DNA of 53,669 nucleotides from Virgisporangium aurantiacum (GTDB lineage: Bacteria > Actinomycetota > Actinomycetes > Mycobacteriales > Micromonosporaceae). Of the stretch, positions 9,171-17,511 are shown piece after piece. The notes under the pieces were generated by a model, which did not search any database, was not told the DNA's origin, and saw nothing but the letters and a program-made list of their open reading frames with translations. The stretch spans positions 1 to 53,669 of the forward strand of contig NZ_BOPG01000109.1 of NCBI RefSeq assembly GCF_016863635.1, read 5' to 3'. The first letter of the stretch is position 1, and each line of letters opens with the position of its first letter. A program made the translations under genes and the position numbers.

Positions 9171-9278
9171 GAGGCGACGCTATCCGCTACCGCGCCCCAC
9201 ATCTCGTACGCGACGCCGATCTCTCCTCATCCTTCGGGATGAGACCCCGGCAGCCGCCCGCCCGGCGGCCGGTCGCAT

Positions 9279-9322
9279 CGTGGGAGACAACGGTTCGTTG
9301 CAGCAGACCGTTGTCTCCCACG
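9279..9322. repeat. Intergenic palindrome with perfect 16-bp arms
   Basis: Left arm 9279-9294 and right arm 9307-9322 are perfect inverted repeats (core gtgggagacaacggt) around a 12-base loop. It lies in the 332-base gap between the kinase gene start (9170, minus) and the RecB-like gene end (9503, minus), together with a second palindrome just downstream. There is no T-run, so it is not a textbook terminator, although actinobacterial terminators often lack one. It may be a terminator, a protein-binding site or a dispersed palindromic element. Confidence 0.75.
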
Positions 9323-9345
9323 TTCAGGCCCGGCCCGCGGTTTTC

Positions 9346-9395
9346 GGATCTTGGAAATTTGTGGTTGCCACAACGACCACCGTTTTCCAAGATCC
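9346..9395. repeat. Second intergenic palindrome (GATCTTG-type ends)
   Basis: Perfect 12-bp arms (ggatcttggaaa at 9346-9357 and its complement at 9384-9395) enclose an inner dyad around 9359-9380 (ttgtgg/ccacaa and gtggt/accac). The outer ends GATCTTG...CAAGATC resemble those of the palindromes at 19435-19504 and 39807-39884, although the interior differs. It sits downstream of the RecB-like gene on the minus strand and could act as its terminator. The rest of the 9171-9502 gap shows no coding signal. Confidence 0.6.
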
Positions 9396-9502
9396 ACCAA
9401 GCCGGGCGCGCGGCGACCGACAAAGCGCATGAATCACCCGGTCGCCGGGTCGGAACCGCGAACGTCGAGCGCCGGAATCGGCAGTGCCGCTACGCAGTGC
9501 CG

Positions 9503-10495
9503 CTATGCAGGTGGCGCCGCCGGGATCGCAGGTGCCGCGACGTCGGCCGGCGCCGCAACCGGCTGCGCCGGCGTGGCGGTCGGCTGCGCTGGCGCGTCGC
9601 CTCCTGCCGTGGTGGCGGGCCGGCCCGGCCCGGCGGCAGTGGCGCCGTCGACGGGAGGGGCGGGTTCGGGGCGCTTCTCCGGGTACGGCGGGGGTGTGCC
9701 ACCGTACGCCGGGCACAGGTCCTGGTAGCTGCACCACCCGCACAAGCGGCTCGGGCGCGGACGGAAATCGCGGTCGGCGGTGGCGCGTTCGATGGCCTGC
9801 CACAGGGCGACCAGGGTGCGCTCGAAGCGGGAGAGCTCCTCCTCGTCGGGCGTGTAGTCGCACACCTCGGCGTCTTTGAGGTAGACCAACCGGAGCACCC
9901 GGGGGACCCGACCGCGCAGGCGCCAGACGACCAGGGCGTAGAACTTCAGCTGGAACAGTGCCCGGGCCTCGAACGCCTCGCGGGGGGCGCCGCCGGTCTT
10001 GTAGTCGACCACCCGCATCTCGCCCGTCGGCGACACGTCGAGGCGGTCGATGATGCCGCGGAGGCGCAGCTCGTCGGCCAGGACCGTCTCGACCATGATC
10101 TCGCGCTCGGCCGGCTCGAAGCGGCGCGGATCCTCCACGGCGAAGTAGCCGCCGAGCAGGCTGCGGGCGCCGGCGACGAAATCCTCCTCGGTGAGGCCGT
10201 CGCCGAACAGGCCGGTGATGTCGGACCATTCCTCGCGCATGCGCGCCCACTCCGGCTCGACCAGGGCCTCGGCCGACCCGGGCGTGCGCTCGGCGGCCGG
10301 CAGGTCGAACAGCCGGTCGAGCACGGCGTGCAGGAGCGTGCCGCGCACCGCGTCGGCGTTCGGCTTCTCGGGCAGCCGGTCGACCGTGCGGAAGCGGTAG
10401 AGCAGTGGACAGGTCTTGAAATCGCCCGCCCGCGACGGCGACAGCGACGGGAAAACCCGCTCCTCGGCAACCGCACCGGACACCTCAACCGTCAT
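9503..10495 (-). CDS. RecB-family (PD-(D/E)XK) exonuclease-like protein
   Basis: A 330-aa protein whose first part, about residues 1-265, is a PD-(D/E)XK nuclease of the RecB/Cas4-like group. It starts with SPSRAGDFKTCPLLYRFR. It has the acidic motif LRGIIDRLDVSPTGEMRVVDYKTG, with the catalytic D-x(n)-DYK pattern. Four cysteines (one in FKTCPL and three in LCGWCSYQDLCP) fit the iron-sulfur cluster of this family. The C-terminal 60 or so residues are Pro/Ala-rich and probably disordered. The ATG at 10495 is chosen because similarity to the family begins a few residues later; an upstream in-frame start at 10546 would overlap the divergent promoter region. In M. tuberculosis a RecB-like gene (Rv2119) also lies next to trmI and the proteasome locus, which supports ancestral synteny. 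Confidence 0.88.
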   Translation of the reverse strand: MTVEVSGAVAEERVFPSLSPSRAGDFKTCPLLYRFRTVDRLPEKPNADAVRGTLLHAVLDRLFDLPAAERTPGSAEALVEPEWARMREEWSDITGLFGDGLTEEDFVAGARSLLGGYFAVEDPRRFEPAEREIMVETVLADELRLRGIIDRLDVSPTGEMRVVDYKTGGAPREAFEARALFQLKFYALVVWRLRGRVPRVLRLVYLKDAEVCDYTPDEEELSRFERTLVALWQAIERATADRDFRPRPSRLCGWCSYQDLCPAYGGTPPPYPEKRPEPAPPVDGATAAGPGRPATTAGGDAPAQPTATPAQPVAAPADVAAPAIPAAPPA

Positions 10496-10537
10496 GCCCG
10501 AAACACTAGGCGAGGGGTACGACGCTTTCCGCGCCCG

Positions 10538-10543
10538 TACCAT
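10538..10543 (+). promoter_or_regulatory. Putative -10 element for a leaderless M50 protease transcript
   Basis: TACCAT fits the actinobacterial TANNNT -10 consensus and ends seven bases before the GTG at 10551. Transcription would then begin at or next to the start codon. There is no Shine-Dalgarno sequence at a usable distance, which agrees with a leaderless mRNA. No clear -35 is visible. Confidence 0.4.
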
Positions 10544-10550
10544 CACCAGG

Positions 10551-11702
10551 GTGGCCGGGCACGAGCGGAACTCACGTCAGGGGATACCGCTCGGCCGCGT
10601 CCTGGGCTTCCCGGTGCGCCTGAACCTGTCCTGGCTGGTGCTGGCGGTGTTCGTCACGATCCTCTACGGCGGGCAGGTCGCCGATGCCCGGCCGGGCCTC
10701 GCCACCGGCGCCGCCTACGGGTTCGGTGTGCTGTTCGTGGCCGGGCTGCTGGCCTCGGTGCTGCTGCACGAGCTCGGGCACGCCCTGGTCAGCCGGCGTC
10801 TCGGCACCGGCGTCACGGGGATCACGTTGGAGCTGCTCGGCGGCTACACGGAGATGGAGCGCGACGCACCGCGTCCCGGAATCGAGGCCGCGGTGTCGTT
10901 GGCCGGCCCCGCCGCGTCCCTGATTCTCGCCCTCGCGGCCGGCGCCGGAGCCGCGGCCCTGCCCGGCGATGGCACCGCCGCCCGCTTCCTGGCCCACCTG
11001 GCGATCAGCAACGCCATCATCGCGATCTTCAACGTGCTGCCCGGCCTGCCGCTCGACGGCGGCCGGGCCCTGCACGCGGCGATCTGGGCCGGCACCGGCG
11101 ACCCGCACCGCGGCCGCCGGATCGCCGGCACGGTCGGCGTGGCGCTCGCGGTGGGCGTGGCGACCTTCGCGACGCTGATCTACCTCAGGGGCTGGTTGTC
11201 GCTGGTCGGAGCCGCTTTCACGCTGGTGGTGGCCGGGTCGATCGGGCTCGGCGGGGTGGCCTCGGTGCGGCTCGGCCGGGTCGGCGCCCGCCTGCGGCTG
11301 CTCGACGTCGACCGGCTGACCCGGCCGATCTTCGGGGTGCCGGCCGGTACGACCATCGCCGAGGCCCACCGCCTGGCCGGAGCCGGTGACACGGTCTTCG
11401 GCGTGGTCGACCCGGACGGACGGCTGTGGGCGGTGGTGCCGGAGGCGGAGGATGCGACGGTGCCGGTCGATCGTCGGGGCGTCGTCGAGATCGACACGGT
11501 GGCCCGGCTGGTCGGCCTGTACCGGTCGGTGCCGGCCGGGTTGAGCGGTGACGACCTGCTGCGCGCCGTCGAGGACGACCCCGTCGGCGACTACCTGGTC
11601 ACGGCTGGAGAGGATGTGGTCGGCATCCTGCGCGTTTCCGACGTCAAGCGGGTCATCAGACCCACGGAGCGCGTCTCACCGACCCGAAGGAGTGGCACGT
11701 GA
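10551..11702 (+). CDS. Site-2 protease family (M50) intramembrane metalloprotease with C-terminal CBS-like region
   Basis: A 383-aa multi-pass membrane protein. The zinc-binding HELGH is at residues 73-77 inside a membrane helix, and the third ligand motif NVLPGLPLDGG is at about 161-171 (D169). The start GIPLGRVLGFPVRLNLSWLV is typical of the SpoIVFB-like M50B subgroup. The C-terminal 110 residues resemble CBS modules (ending near EDVVGILRVSDVKRVI), which could bind a nucleotide. These proteases cut membrane-bound substrates such as anti-sigma factors; the substrate here is unknown. The GTG at 10551 is preferred because the family similarity starts there and a leaderless -10 fits. The stop overlaps the trmI start (GTGA), so the genes are translationally coupled. 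Confidence 0.9.
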   Translation: MAGHERNSRQGIPLGRVLGFPVRLNLSWLVLAVFVTILYGGQVADARPGLATGAAYGFGVLFVAGLLASVLLHELGHALVSRRLGTGVTGITLELLGGYTEMERDAPRPGIEAAVSLAGPAASLILALAAGAGAAALPGDGTAARFLAHLAISNAIIAIFNVLPGLPLDGGRALHAAIWAGTGDPHRGRRIAGTVGVALAVGVATFATLIYLRGWLSLVGAAFTLVVAGSIGLGGVASVRLGRVGARLRLLDVDRLTRPIFGVPAGTTIAEAHRLAGAGDTVFGVVDPDGRLWAVVPEAEDATVPVDRRGVVEIDTVARLVGLYRSVPAGLSGDDLLRAVEDDPVGDYLVTAGEDVVGILRVSDVKRVIRPTERVSPTRRSGT

Positions 11703-12739
11703 CCGCCACGCAGGCAGGCCCCCGGCACCGTGGGCCGTTCCGTCCGGGCGACCGCGTGCAGCTCACCGACCCCAAGGGCCGGCTGCACACGATCACACTC
11801 GAACCCGGCAAGCAGTTCCACACCCACCGCGGCATGGTCGACCACGACGCCCTGATCGGGCTGCCCGACGCCAGCGTCGTCACGAGCTCGGGCGGCACCC
11901 AGTACCTCGCGCTGCGTCCCCTGCTCGCCGACTACGTGCTCGGCATGCCGCGCGGCGCCCAGGTGATCTACCCGAAGGACGCGGCCCAGATCGTCGCGAT
12001 GGGCGACGTCTTTCCCGGTGCCCGGGTGCTCGAAGCGGGTGCCGGGTCGGGCGCGCTGAGCTGCTGGCTGCTGCGCGCCGTGGGGCCGACGGGGCAGCTG
12101 TTCTCCTTCGAGCAACGGGCCGACTTCGCGGAGATCGCGCGACGTAACGTTTCCGCCTTCATGGGCGATGTCCCGGACAACTGGTCGCTCACAGTGGATG
12201 ACGTAGGCGCCTGCGAAGAAAACGATTTTGACCGGATAATCCTTGACATGCTCACTCCGTGGGAGCACCTGGACCTCGTCGAGCGCGCGCTGGTGCCCGG
12301 CGGCGTCTTCGTCGGGTACGTGGCGACCACGCCCCAGCTCAGCGAGCTGGTCGAGGCGCTGCGCGAGCGCGGGTGCTTCACCGAGCCACGGGCCTGGGAG
12401 ACGCTCGTCCGCGACTGGCACGCCGACGGTCTCGCGGTGCGGCCGGACCACCGCATGATCGCCCACACGGCGTTCCTGGTGACGGCCCGGCGCATGGCGC
12501 CCGGCGTGGTGGCCCCGCCACGCCGGCGCAAGCCGAGCAAGGGCGCGGAGGCGTACCAGCTCCGGCGGGCCGCGGCGGCGGCCGGTGCGGCCGTGGCGGC
12601 GGCCGCGGGTGCGGTGAGTAACGGGACGGCCGGCGGGGCCGTCCAGGGATCGGCGGCCGGCCGGGCTGCCAATGGGACCGCCAGTGGCAACGGCACGAGT
12701 GCTGCCGGGGCGGTGCCGGGCGAGGGGGGCCCACCATGA
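11699..12739 (+). CDS. trmI: tRNA (adenine-N1)-methyltransferase (m1A58)
   Basis: A 346-aa SAM-dependent methyltransferase that modifies A58 in the T-loop of tRNA. The N-terminal beta domain has PFRPGDRVQL...GRLHTI. The SAM-binding motif is VLEAGAGSGAL at residues 110-120, followed by the acidic FSFEQR end of beta-2 and the motif IILDMLTPWEHL. The core ends near residue 285. After it comes a tail of about 55 residues made almost wholly of Ala, Gly, Asn, Ser and Thr, absent from characterised TrmI and probably disordered. The ribosome binding site AAGGAG lies six bases before the GTG start. In M. tuberculosis trmI (Rv2118c) is also close to the proteasome ATPase gene. Confidence 0.94.
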   Translation: MTATQAGPRHRGPFRPGDRVQLTDPKGRLHTITLEPGKQFHTHRGMVDHDALIGLPDASVVTSSGGTQYLALRPLLADYVLGMPRGAQVIYPKDAAQIVAMGDVFPGARVLEAGAGSGALSCWLLRAVGPTGQLFSFEQRADFAEIARRNVSAFMGDVPDNWSLTVDDVGACEENDFDRIILDMLTPWEHLDLVERALVPGGVFVGYVATTPQLSELVEALRERGCFTEPRAWETLVRDWHADGLAVRPDHRMIAHTAFLVTARRMAPGVVAPPRRRKPSKGAEAYQLRRAAAAAGAAVAAAAGAVSNGTAGGAVQGSAAGRAANGTASGNGTSAAGAVPGEGGPP

Positions 12740-12815
12740 CCGAGGGACGTATCAAGGTCATCGGCGGAGCCGATGGGCTTTGCCGGGGCCGCAGCTCGCG
12801 GAGCGAGGTGCGGCC

Positions 12816-13403
12816 ATGACGAGGTCGAGTTTCGGGAACGAGATGCCCGCGGTCTTTCCGGACTGGTCTCCGTACACGGAGCTGGACTCGGCCGCCCGGG
12901 CGTACCTGCGGGACCCCGAGATCGCGCTCGATGCCCTGGCCGGCGTCATGCGCGGCTCCCAGGTGCTCGGCTTCACGCTGGAGCGCTTCGTGAACGAGGT
13001 CAACGGGGTCTGGCAGGAGGTCGTCGTCTGCGACGGCACCCGGCTCGTGCTCTGGCACGGTGAGGACCTGCCACCCGGCGACGGGCCGCCCGGGTCGATG
13101 TCGTCGTCGCTGCGGGTGGTGGCGTTGTCGGCGGTGACGGAGGTGGGCTGCCGGCGCCGGCTCACGCGCACCGGTGGCGGCCAGGTGCGCGTCGACAGCA
13201 TCGACGTCTACCTGCTGCTCAGCTCGCTCGACGAGACCAGCGCCGGCCCGGGCCTGGGCGCGGCCGAAGACGGCGGCCCGGTGATCCGGCACGACGCGCT
13301 GCGGTTCGGCAAGACCCTCGACGACGGGGGAGCGGGGCAGATCGGCCGGTTGGAGGAGTTCGCCCGGCTTGTCTCGTCGCTGGTCGGCCGGCCGATGATT
13401 TGA
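12816..13403 (+). CDS. Conserved actinobacterial protein of unknown function next to mpa/arc
   Basis: A 195-aa soluble protein with no signal peptide or membrane segment. It begins MTRSSFGNEMPAVFPDWSPYTELD, has the segments FVNEVNGVWQEVVVCDGTRLVLWHGEDLP and VDSIDVYLLLSSLDET, and ends LVSSLVGRPMI. I do not recognise a domain. It lies between trmI and the ferredoxin/mpa genes, where uncharacterised small genes are usual in actinobacterial proteasome loci, so a link to pupylation or to TrmI is possible but unproven. The ATG at 12816 follows GCGAGG by eight bases. Upstream in-frame codons have lower protein-like content. It ends one base before the stop of the convergent ferredoxin gene. Confidence 0.75.
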   Translation: MTRSSFGNEMPAVFPDWSPYTELDSAARAYLRDPEIALDALAGVMRGSQVLGFTLERFVNEVNGVWQEVVVCDGTRLVLWHGEDLPPGDGPPGSMSSSLRVVALSAVTEVGCRRRLTRTGGGQVRVDSIDVYLLLSSLDETSAGPGLGAAEDGGPVIRHDALRFGKTLDDGGAGQIGRLEEFARLVSSLVGRPMI

Positions 13404-13404
13404 T

Positions 13405-13689
13405 TCAGGCGGCTTCGGCCTCGGGGCCGGCCACCGCCGCGCCGTCACTCAGGCGGGTGACGTGAATGCATTCACCCGGGCACTCCTTGGCCGCGTCGAT
13501 GACGTGCAGCCGCAGGCCGGACGGAACTCCGACGCGCGAACCGGGATTGAGGCGCAGCTCACCGTCGCCGCCCTTGACGTAGGCGAGACCGTCGACATCG
13601 AACTCGAAGACCTCCGGCGCGTACTGCACGCAGAGGCCGTCTCCGGTGCACAGATCCTGGTCGACCCGCACCTCGAGCTCGTCCGACAC
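13405..13689 (-). CDS. Small single-cluster ferredoxin (3Fe-4S type)
   Basis: A 94-aa ferredoxin of the actinobacterial P450-partner type. Cluster ligands are visible as C14-x2-D17-x2-C20 and C70-P71; a further Cys, C74, lies in CPGECI. Asp at the central position instead of Cys is typical of [3Fe-4S] or Asp-ligated [4Fe-4S] forms. It transfers electrons in the cytoplasm. No P450 or reductase is in this window. The strong ribosome binding site AAGGAGG, five bases before the GTG at 13689, decides the start over longer in-frame options. It is divergent from mpa/arc and convergent with the preceding unknown gene. Confidence 0.92.
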   Translation of the reverse strand: MSDELEVRVDQDLCTGDGLCVQYAPEVFEFDVDGLAYVKGGDGELRLNPGSRVGVPSGLRLHVIDAAKECPGECIHVTRLSDGAAVAGPEAEAA

Positions 13690-13855
13690 CGGTCCTCCTT
13701 GATCTGGGATCACCTGTTCCGACGGTACCCGAAGGCGACAGTTGGGCGAACTCCACACCGACACGGTCAAGAAACCGTGGGCGATGCAACGGGACTCGGC
13801 ACCAGATGAGCAGTTAGTGTTAGAGCACAACGTTTAACCCCCGGGGAGGTGGGAC

Positions 13856-15637
13856 GTGGCACGCAGCGACGACGCGGATGCGCGCGCCGCACGGTGGGAG
13901 AGGGATGCACACGACCTCGCCACCCAGGTCGCGTACCTCCAAGAGGAGCTCGCCCTGGTGCGGCGGAAGCTGACCGAGAGCCCTCGTCATGTACGCCAAC
14001 TGGAGGAGCGCCTGGCGGCCGCCCAGGCACAGGTGTCTCGGCTGACCGAGAACAACGAGCGGTTGGTGGCCACGCTCAAGGAGGCGCGGGCCCAGATCAT
14101 CACCCTCAAGGAAGAGGTTGATCGGCTGGCCCAGCCACCGAGTGGCTACGGGGTCTTCCTGACCAAGCACGACGACGGCACTGCCGACGTCTTCACCGGT
14201 GGCCGCAAGTTGCGGGTGGCGGTGTCGCCGGCGCTCGACCTCGACGAGCTCCAGCGTGGCCAGGAGGTCCTGCTCAACGACGCGCTCAACGTCGTCGACG
14301 CGTTCGGGTTCGAACGTGCCGGCGAGGTCGTCATGCTGAAGGAGCTGCTCGAGGCGCCGGAAGGCCAGAAGGCCGACCGCGCTCTCGTCATCTCCCACGC
14401 CGACGAGGAGCGCATCGTCTATCTGGCCGACTCTCTGATAGATGTGCCGTTGCGGTCGGGCGACTCGCTCATGGTGGAGCCCCGCTCGGCGTACGCGTAC
14501 GAGCGCATCCCCAAGAGCGAGGTCGAGGAACTGGTCCTCGAAGAGGTCCCCGACGTCGACTACACCGACATCGGCGGTCTCGACCGGCAGATCGAGCAGA
14601 TCCGCGACGCGGTGGAGCTGCCCTTCCTGCACGCCGACCTGTTCCGCGAGCACCAGCTCCGGCCGCCGAAGGGCATCCTGCTCTACGGTCCGCCCGGGTG
14701 CGGTAAGACGCTGATCGCCAAGGCGGTGGCGAACTCGCTGGCGAAGAAGATCGCCGAACGTCAGGGCAAGGAGAAGCACACCAGCTACTTCCTCAACATC
14801 AAGGGCCCGGAGCTCCTCAACAAGTACGTCGGTGAGACGGAGCGCCACATCCGGCTGGTGTTCCAGCGGGCCCGGGAGAAGGCCGGCGAGGGCACGCCGG
14901 TCATCGTGTTCTTCGACGAGATGGACTCGGTGTTCCGCACCCGCGGCTCCGGCGTCTCGTCCGACGTCGAGAACACGATCGTCCCGCAGCTGCTCAGCGA
15001 GATCGACGGTGTGGAAGGCCTGGAGAACGTCATCGTGATCGGTGCCTCCAACCGGGAGGACATGATCGACCCCGCGATCCTGCGGCCCGGCCGGCTCGAC
15101 GTGAAGATCAAGATCGAGCGTCCGGACGCGGAAGCGGCGAAGGACATCTTCTCCAAGTACATCCTCACCGACCTGCCGCTGCACTCGGAGGACGTCGACC
15201 AGAACGGTGGCTCGCGCGACGCCTGCGTCGCGGCGATGATCCAGGCCACGGTCCTGCGGATGTACTCCGAGACCGAGGAGAACCGCTTCCTCGAGGTCAC
15301 CTACGCCAACGGTGACAAGGAGGTCCTGTACTTCAAGGACTTCAACTCCGGCGCGATGATCCAGAACATCGTCGACCGGGCGAAGAAGATGGCCATCAAG
15401 GACTTCCTCGGAAGCGGACAGAAGGGGCTGCGCCTGCAGCACCTGCTCGACTCCTGCGTCGACGAGTTCCGTGAGAACGAAGACCTCCCCAATACGACCA
15501 ACCCGGACGACTGGGCCCGGATCTCCGGCAAGAAGGGCGAGCGGATCGTCTACATCCGCACCCTCGTGTCCGGTGGCAAGGGCACCGAGGCCGGTCGGTC
15601 CATCGAAACGGCCAGCAACACCGGCCAATACCTGTAA
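13856..15637 (+). CDS. arc: Proteasome-associated ATPase ARC/Mpa
   Basis: A 593-aa AAA ATPase that forms a hexameric ring, captures pupylated proteins, unfolds them and feeds them into the 20S core. An N-terminal coiled coil (about residues 15-92) binds Pup. OB-fold interdomains (about 96-235) follow. The AAA domain has a Walker A GPPGCGKT at 278-285 and a Walker B VFFDE at 351-355. The C-terminus ends GQYL, the motif that docks into pockets of the proteasome alpha ring. The length is near the usual 590-610. The GTG start is preceded by GGGGAGG. In many actinobacteria dop follows closely, but here it lies 20.5 kb downstream. A -10-like TAGTGT lies at 13815-13820. Confidence 0.97.
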   Translation: MARSDDADARAARWERDAHDLATQVAYLQEELALVRRKLTESPRHVRQLEERLAAAQAQVSRLTENNERLVATLKEARAQIITLKEEVDRLAQPPSGYGVFLTKHDDGTADVFTGGRKLRVAVSPALDLDELQRGQEVLLNDALNVVDAFGFERAGEVVMLKELLEAPEGQKADRALVISHADEERIVYLADSLIDVPLRSGDSLMVEPRSAYAYERIPKSEVEELVLEEVPDVDYTDIGGLDRQIEQIRDAVELPFLHADLFREHQLRPPKGILLYGPPGCGKTLIAKAVANSLAKKIAERQGKEKHTSYFLNIKGPELLNKYVGETERHIRLVFQRAREKAGEGTPVIVFFDEMDSVFRTRGSGVSSDVENTIVPQLLSEIDGVEGLENVIVIGASNREDMIDPAILRPGRLDVKIKIERPDAEAAKDIFSKYILTDLPLHSEDVDQNGGSRDACVAAMIQATVLRMYSETEENRFLEVTYANGDKEVLYFKDFNSGAMIQNIVDRAKKMAIKDFLGSGQKGLRLQHLLDSCVDEFRENEDLPNTTNPDDWARISGKKGERIVYIRTLVSGGKGTEAGRSIETASNTGQYL

Positions 15638-15648
15638 GCGGGCAAACC

Positions 15649-15680
15649 GGAAAGGCGCCGACCGCGGTCGGCGCCTTTCC
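15649..15680 (+). terminator. Hairpin terminator after arc
   Basis: Perfect 15-bp inverted repeat (15649-15663 and 15666-15680) with a 2-base loop, starting 11 bases after the arc stop. There is no long T-run, as is usual in actinobacteria. It closes the arc transcript and marks the left edge of the first glycan block. Confidence 0.8.
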
Positions 15681-15785
15681 CGTGTGTAAAGGCCGTGCAA
15701 CCGCGCTCTGTGGTCGCGTGTGTCGTGTCCGTGTGCGGCCGAACGGTTGATGTGCGCCGGGTTCGGAGCAGCCCCGTGGAGCGGC

Positions 15786-15791
15786 TATTGT
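15786..15791 (+). promoter_or_regulatory. Putative -10 element for the first glycan operon
   Basis: TATTGT, 58 bases before the GTG at 15850, fits TANNNT. A weak -35-like TTCGGA sits 18 bases upstream. A matching TATTGTC occurs 62 bases before the GT2 gene at 41977. The remaining 15681-15849 region shows no gene. Confidence 0.3.
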
Positions 15792-15849
15792 CTGTCAGTC
15801 CCGATTCCCCGCGGCCGATGGCTGCCGTGTCGCAAGTGAGGCTTTCCTG

Positions 15850-17511
15850 GTGACCGATGTGACCGACCCGAGTCCGGTTTTCATCCATCCGACGGCGGAG
15901 GTCGAGGACGGTGCGTCGATCGGGCCGGGCACCAAGGTGTGGCACCTCGTGCACGTACGGGGAACCGCGACCATCGGCGCGAACTGCACGATCGGCCGCA
16001 ACGTCTACGTCGATGCCGACGTCACCGTCGGCGACGAGGTGAAGATCCAGAACAACGTGAGCGTGTACACCGGCGTGACGATCGAGGACAAGGTCTTCGT
16101 CGGCCCGAGCGTGGTGTTCACCAACGACCTCCGTCCGCGGGCCACGGGCGGCTGGGCCATCACCCCCACCCTGGTACGCACCGGCGCCTCGATCGGTGCC
16201 AACGCCACGCTGGTGTGCGGCGTCACGGTGGGGGAGTACGCGATGGTCGCGGCCGGTTCGGTCGTGACGAAGAACGTCGAACCGCACCGCCTCGTCGCGG
16301 GAAATCCCGCCCGCCCGCTGGGCTGGGTGAACCGTGACGGCGAGGTCGTGAGCCGGGACACCGAGAAACCGTCCGCCGAGATCCTCGACAACAGGAGCGC
16401 GAACCAGATGCAGCCGATCCCGATCACCCGGGTCGTGATCACCCCCGAGCAGGAAGCGGCGGTGCTCGCCGTCCTGCGGTCGGGCGGCCTCGCCCAGGGC
16501 CCGGTCGTGAAGAAGCTGGAGGACGGCTTCGCCGAGTTGCACGGCGTGCCGCACGCGGTCGCCGTCTCGAACGGGACGGTCGCGCTCGTCGCCGCGCTGG
16601 AGGCGCTGCGCCTCGGCCCCGGCGACGAGGTCATCACCACGGCGTTCAGCTTCGCGGCGACGCTCAACGCGATCCTGGAGTCCGGCGCCACGGTGCGGTT
16701 CGCCGACATCACCGACGACTACACGATCGACCCGGCCGCGGTCGAGGCGCTGATCACACCGCGCACGAAGGCGATCATGCCGGTCCACCTGTACGGGCTC
16801 CCGGCCGACATGACCGCGATCGCCGCGATCGCCGACAAGCACGGGCTGAAGATCATCGAGGACGCCGCGCAGGCGCACGCCGCGAAGGTCGGCGACCGGT
16901 TTGTCGGTTCGTACGGGGTGGGCTGCTTCTCGCTCTACGCCACCAAGAACATGCAGAGCGGTGAGGGTGGCATCGTCACCACCACCGACGACGCGGTGGC
17001 CGACCGGCTGCGCCTGCTGCGTAACCAGGGCATGCGGGTGCGGTACATGTACGAGGTGCCCGGGCACAACTGGCGCCTCACCGATCTCCAGGCCGCCATC
17101 GCGGTCCCACAGCTCGCGACCCTGGCCGAGACGGCGGCCCGGCGGGCCGCGAACGCCGCGGTGCTCAACGAGGGCCTGCAGGACGTGAAGGGCCTGGTGA
17201 CGCCCGCGACACCGGCCGGCCGCACCCATGTGTGGCACCAGTACACGCTGCGGCTGGGCGACGACGCGCCGATCAACCGCGACCAGTTGACCAAGCAACT
17301 GGAGCAGGCCGGGATCGGCTTCGGTCTGTACTATCCCAGGCTCATGCACCACTACGAGTGTTACGAGGGCCACCCGCAGATCGCCGGCGACCACACCCCG
17401 GTCGCCGAGCGGGCCGCCGCTCAGGTGGTGTCGGTGCCCGTCCACCAGTGGTTGTCCCCCGATGACCTGGCCCGCATCGTGGCCGCAGTCCGAGGAGCGT
17501 TCAGTGCCTAA
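15850..17511 (+). CDS. Fused sugar N-acetyltransferase and DegT/DnrJ/EryC1 aminotransferase (WbpD-WbpE-like)
   Basis: A 553-aa fusion. Residues 1-165 are a left-handed beta-helix acyltransferase with hexapeptide repeats (IGANCTIGRNVYVDAD, IGANATLVCGVTVGEY), the NDLRPRATGG loop and GNPARPLGWV, as in WbpD/WlbB enzymes that acetylate a 3-amino sugar nucleotide. Residues 190-553 are a PLP aminotransferase of the sugar type with SNGTVAL, EDAAQAH and the PLP-binding K366 in YATKNMQSGEGG, as in WbpE/WlbC. In characterised pathways these are separate proteins acting in sequence, the aminotransferase first. M187 (ATG at 16408) has AGGAG ten bases upstream, so the aminotransferase might also be made alone. 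The stop overlaps the next gene by eight bases. Together with that dehydrogenase it suggests synthesis of a UDP-2,3-diacetamido-hexuronic acid. The first in-frame GTG is used; GTG at 15859 is an alternative. Confidence 0.9.
   Translation: MTDVTDPSPVFIHPTAEVEDGASIGPGTKVWHLVHVRGTATIGANCTIGRNVYVDADVTVGDEVKIQNNVSVYTGVTIEDKVFVGPSVVFTNDLRPRATGGWAITPTLVRTGASIGANATLVCGVTVGEYAMVAAGSVVTKNVEPHRLVAGNPARPLGWVNRDGEVVSRDTEKPSAEILDNRSANQMQPIPITRVVITPEQEAAVLAVLRSGGLAQGPVVKKLEDGFAELHGVPHAVAVSNGTVALVAALEALRLGPGDEVITTAFSFAATLNAILESGATVRFADITDDYTIDPAAVEALITPRTKAIMPVHLYGLPADMTAIAAIADKHGLKIIEDAAQAHAAKVGDRFVGSYGVGCFSLYATKNMQSGEGGIVTTTDDAVADRLRLLRNQGMRVRYMYEVPGHNWRLTDLQAAIAVPQLATLAETAARRAANAAVLNEGLQDVKGLVTPATPAGRTHVWHQYTLRLGDDAPINRDQLTKQLEQAGIGFGLYYPRLMHHYECYEGHPQIAGDHTPVAERAAAQVVSVPVHQWLSPDDLARIVAAVRGAFSA

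Noticed and set aside
13820..15700. Minus-strand open frame of over 600 codons opposite arc.
   Set aside because: The product is a leucine/valine/aspartate-rich sequence with no motif; arc on the plus strand has Walker A, Walker B and the GQYL end.
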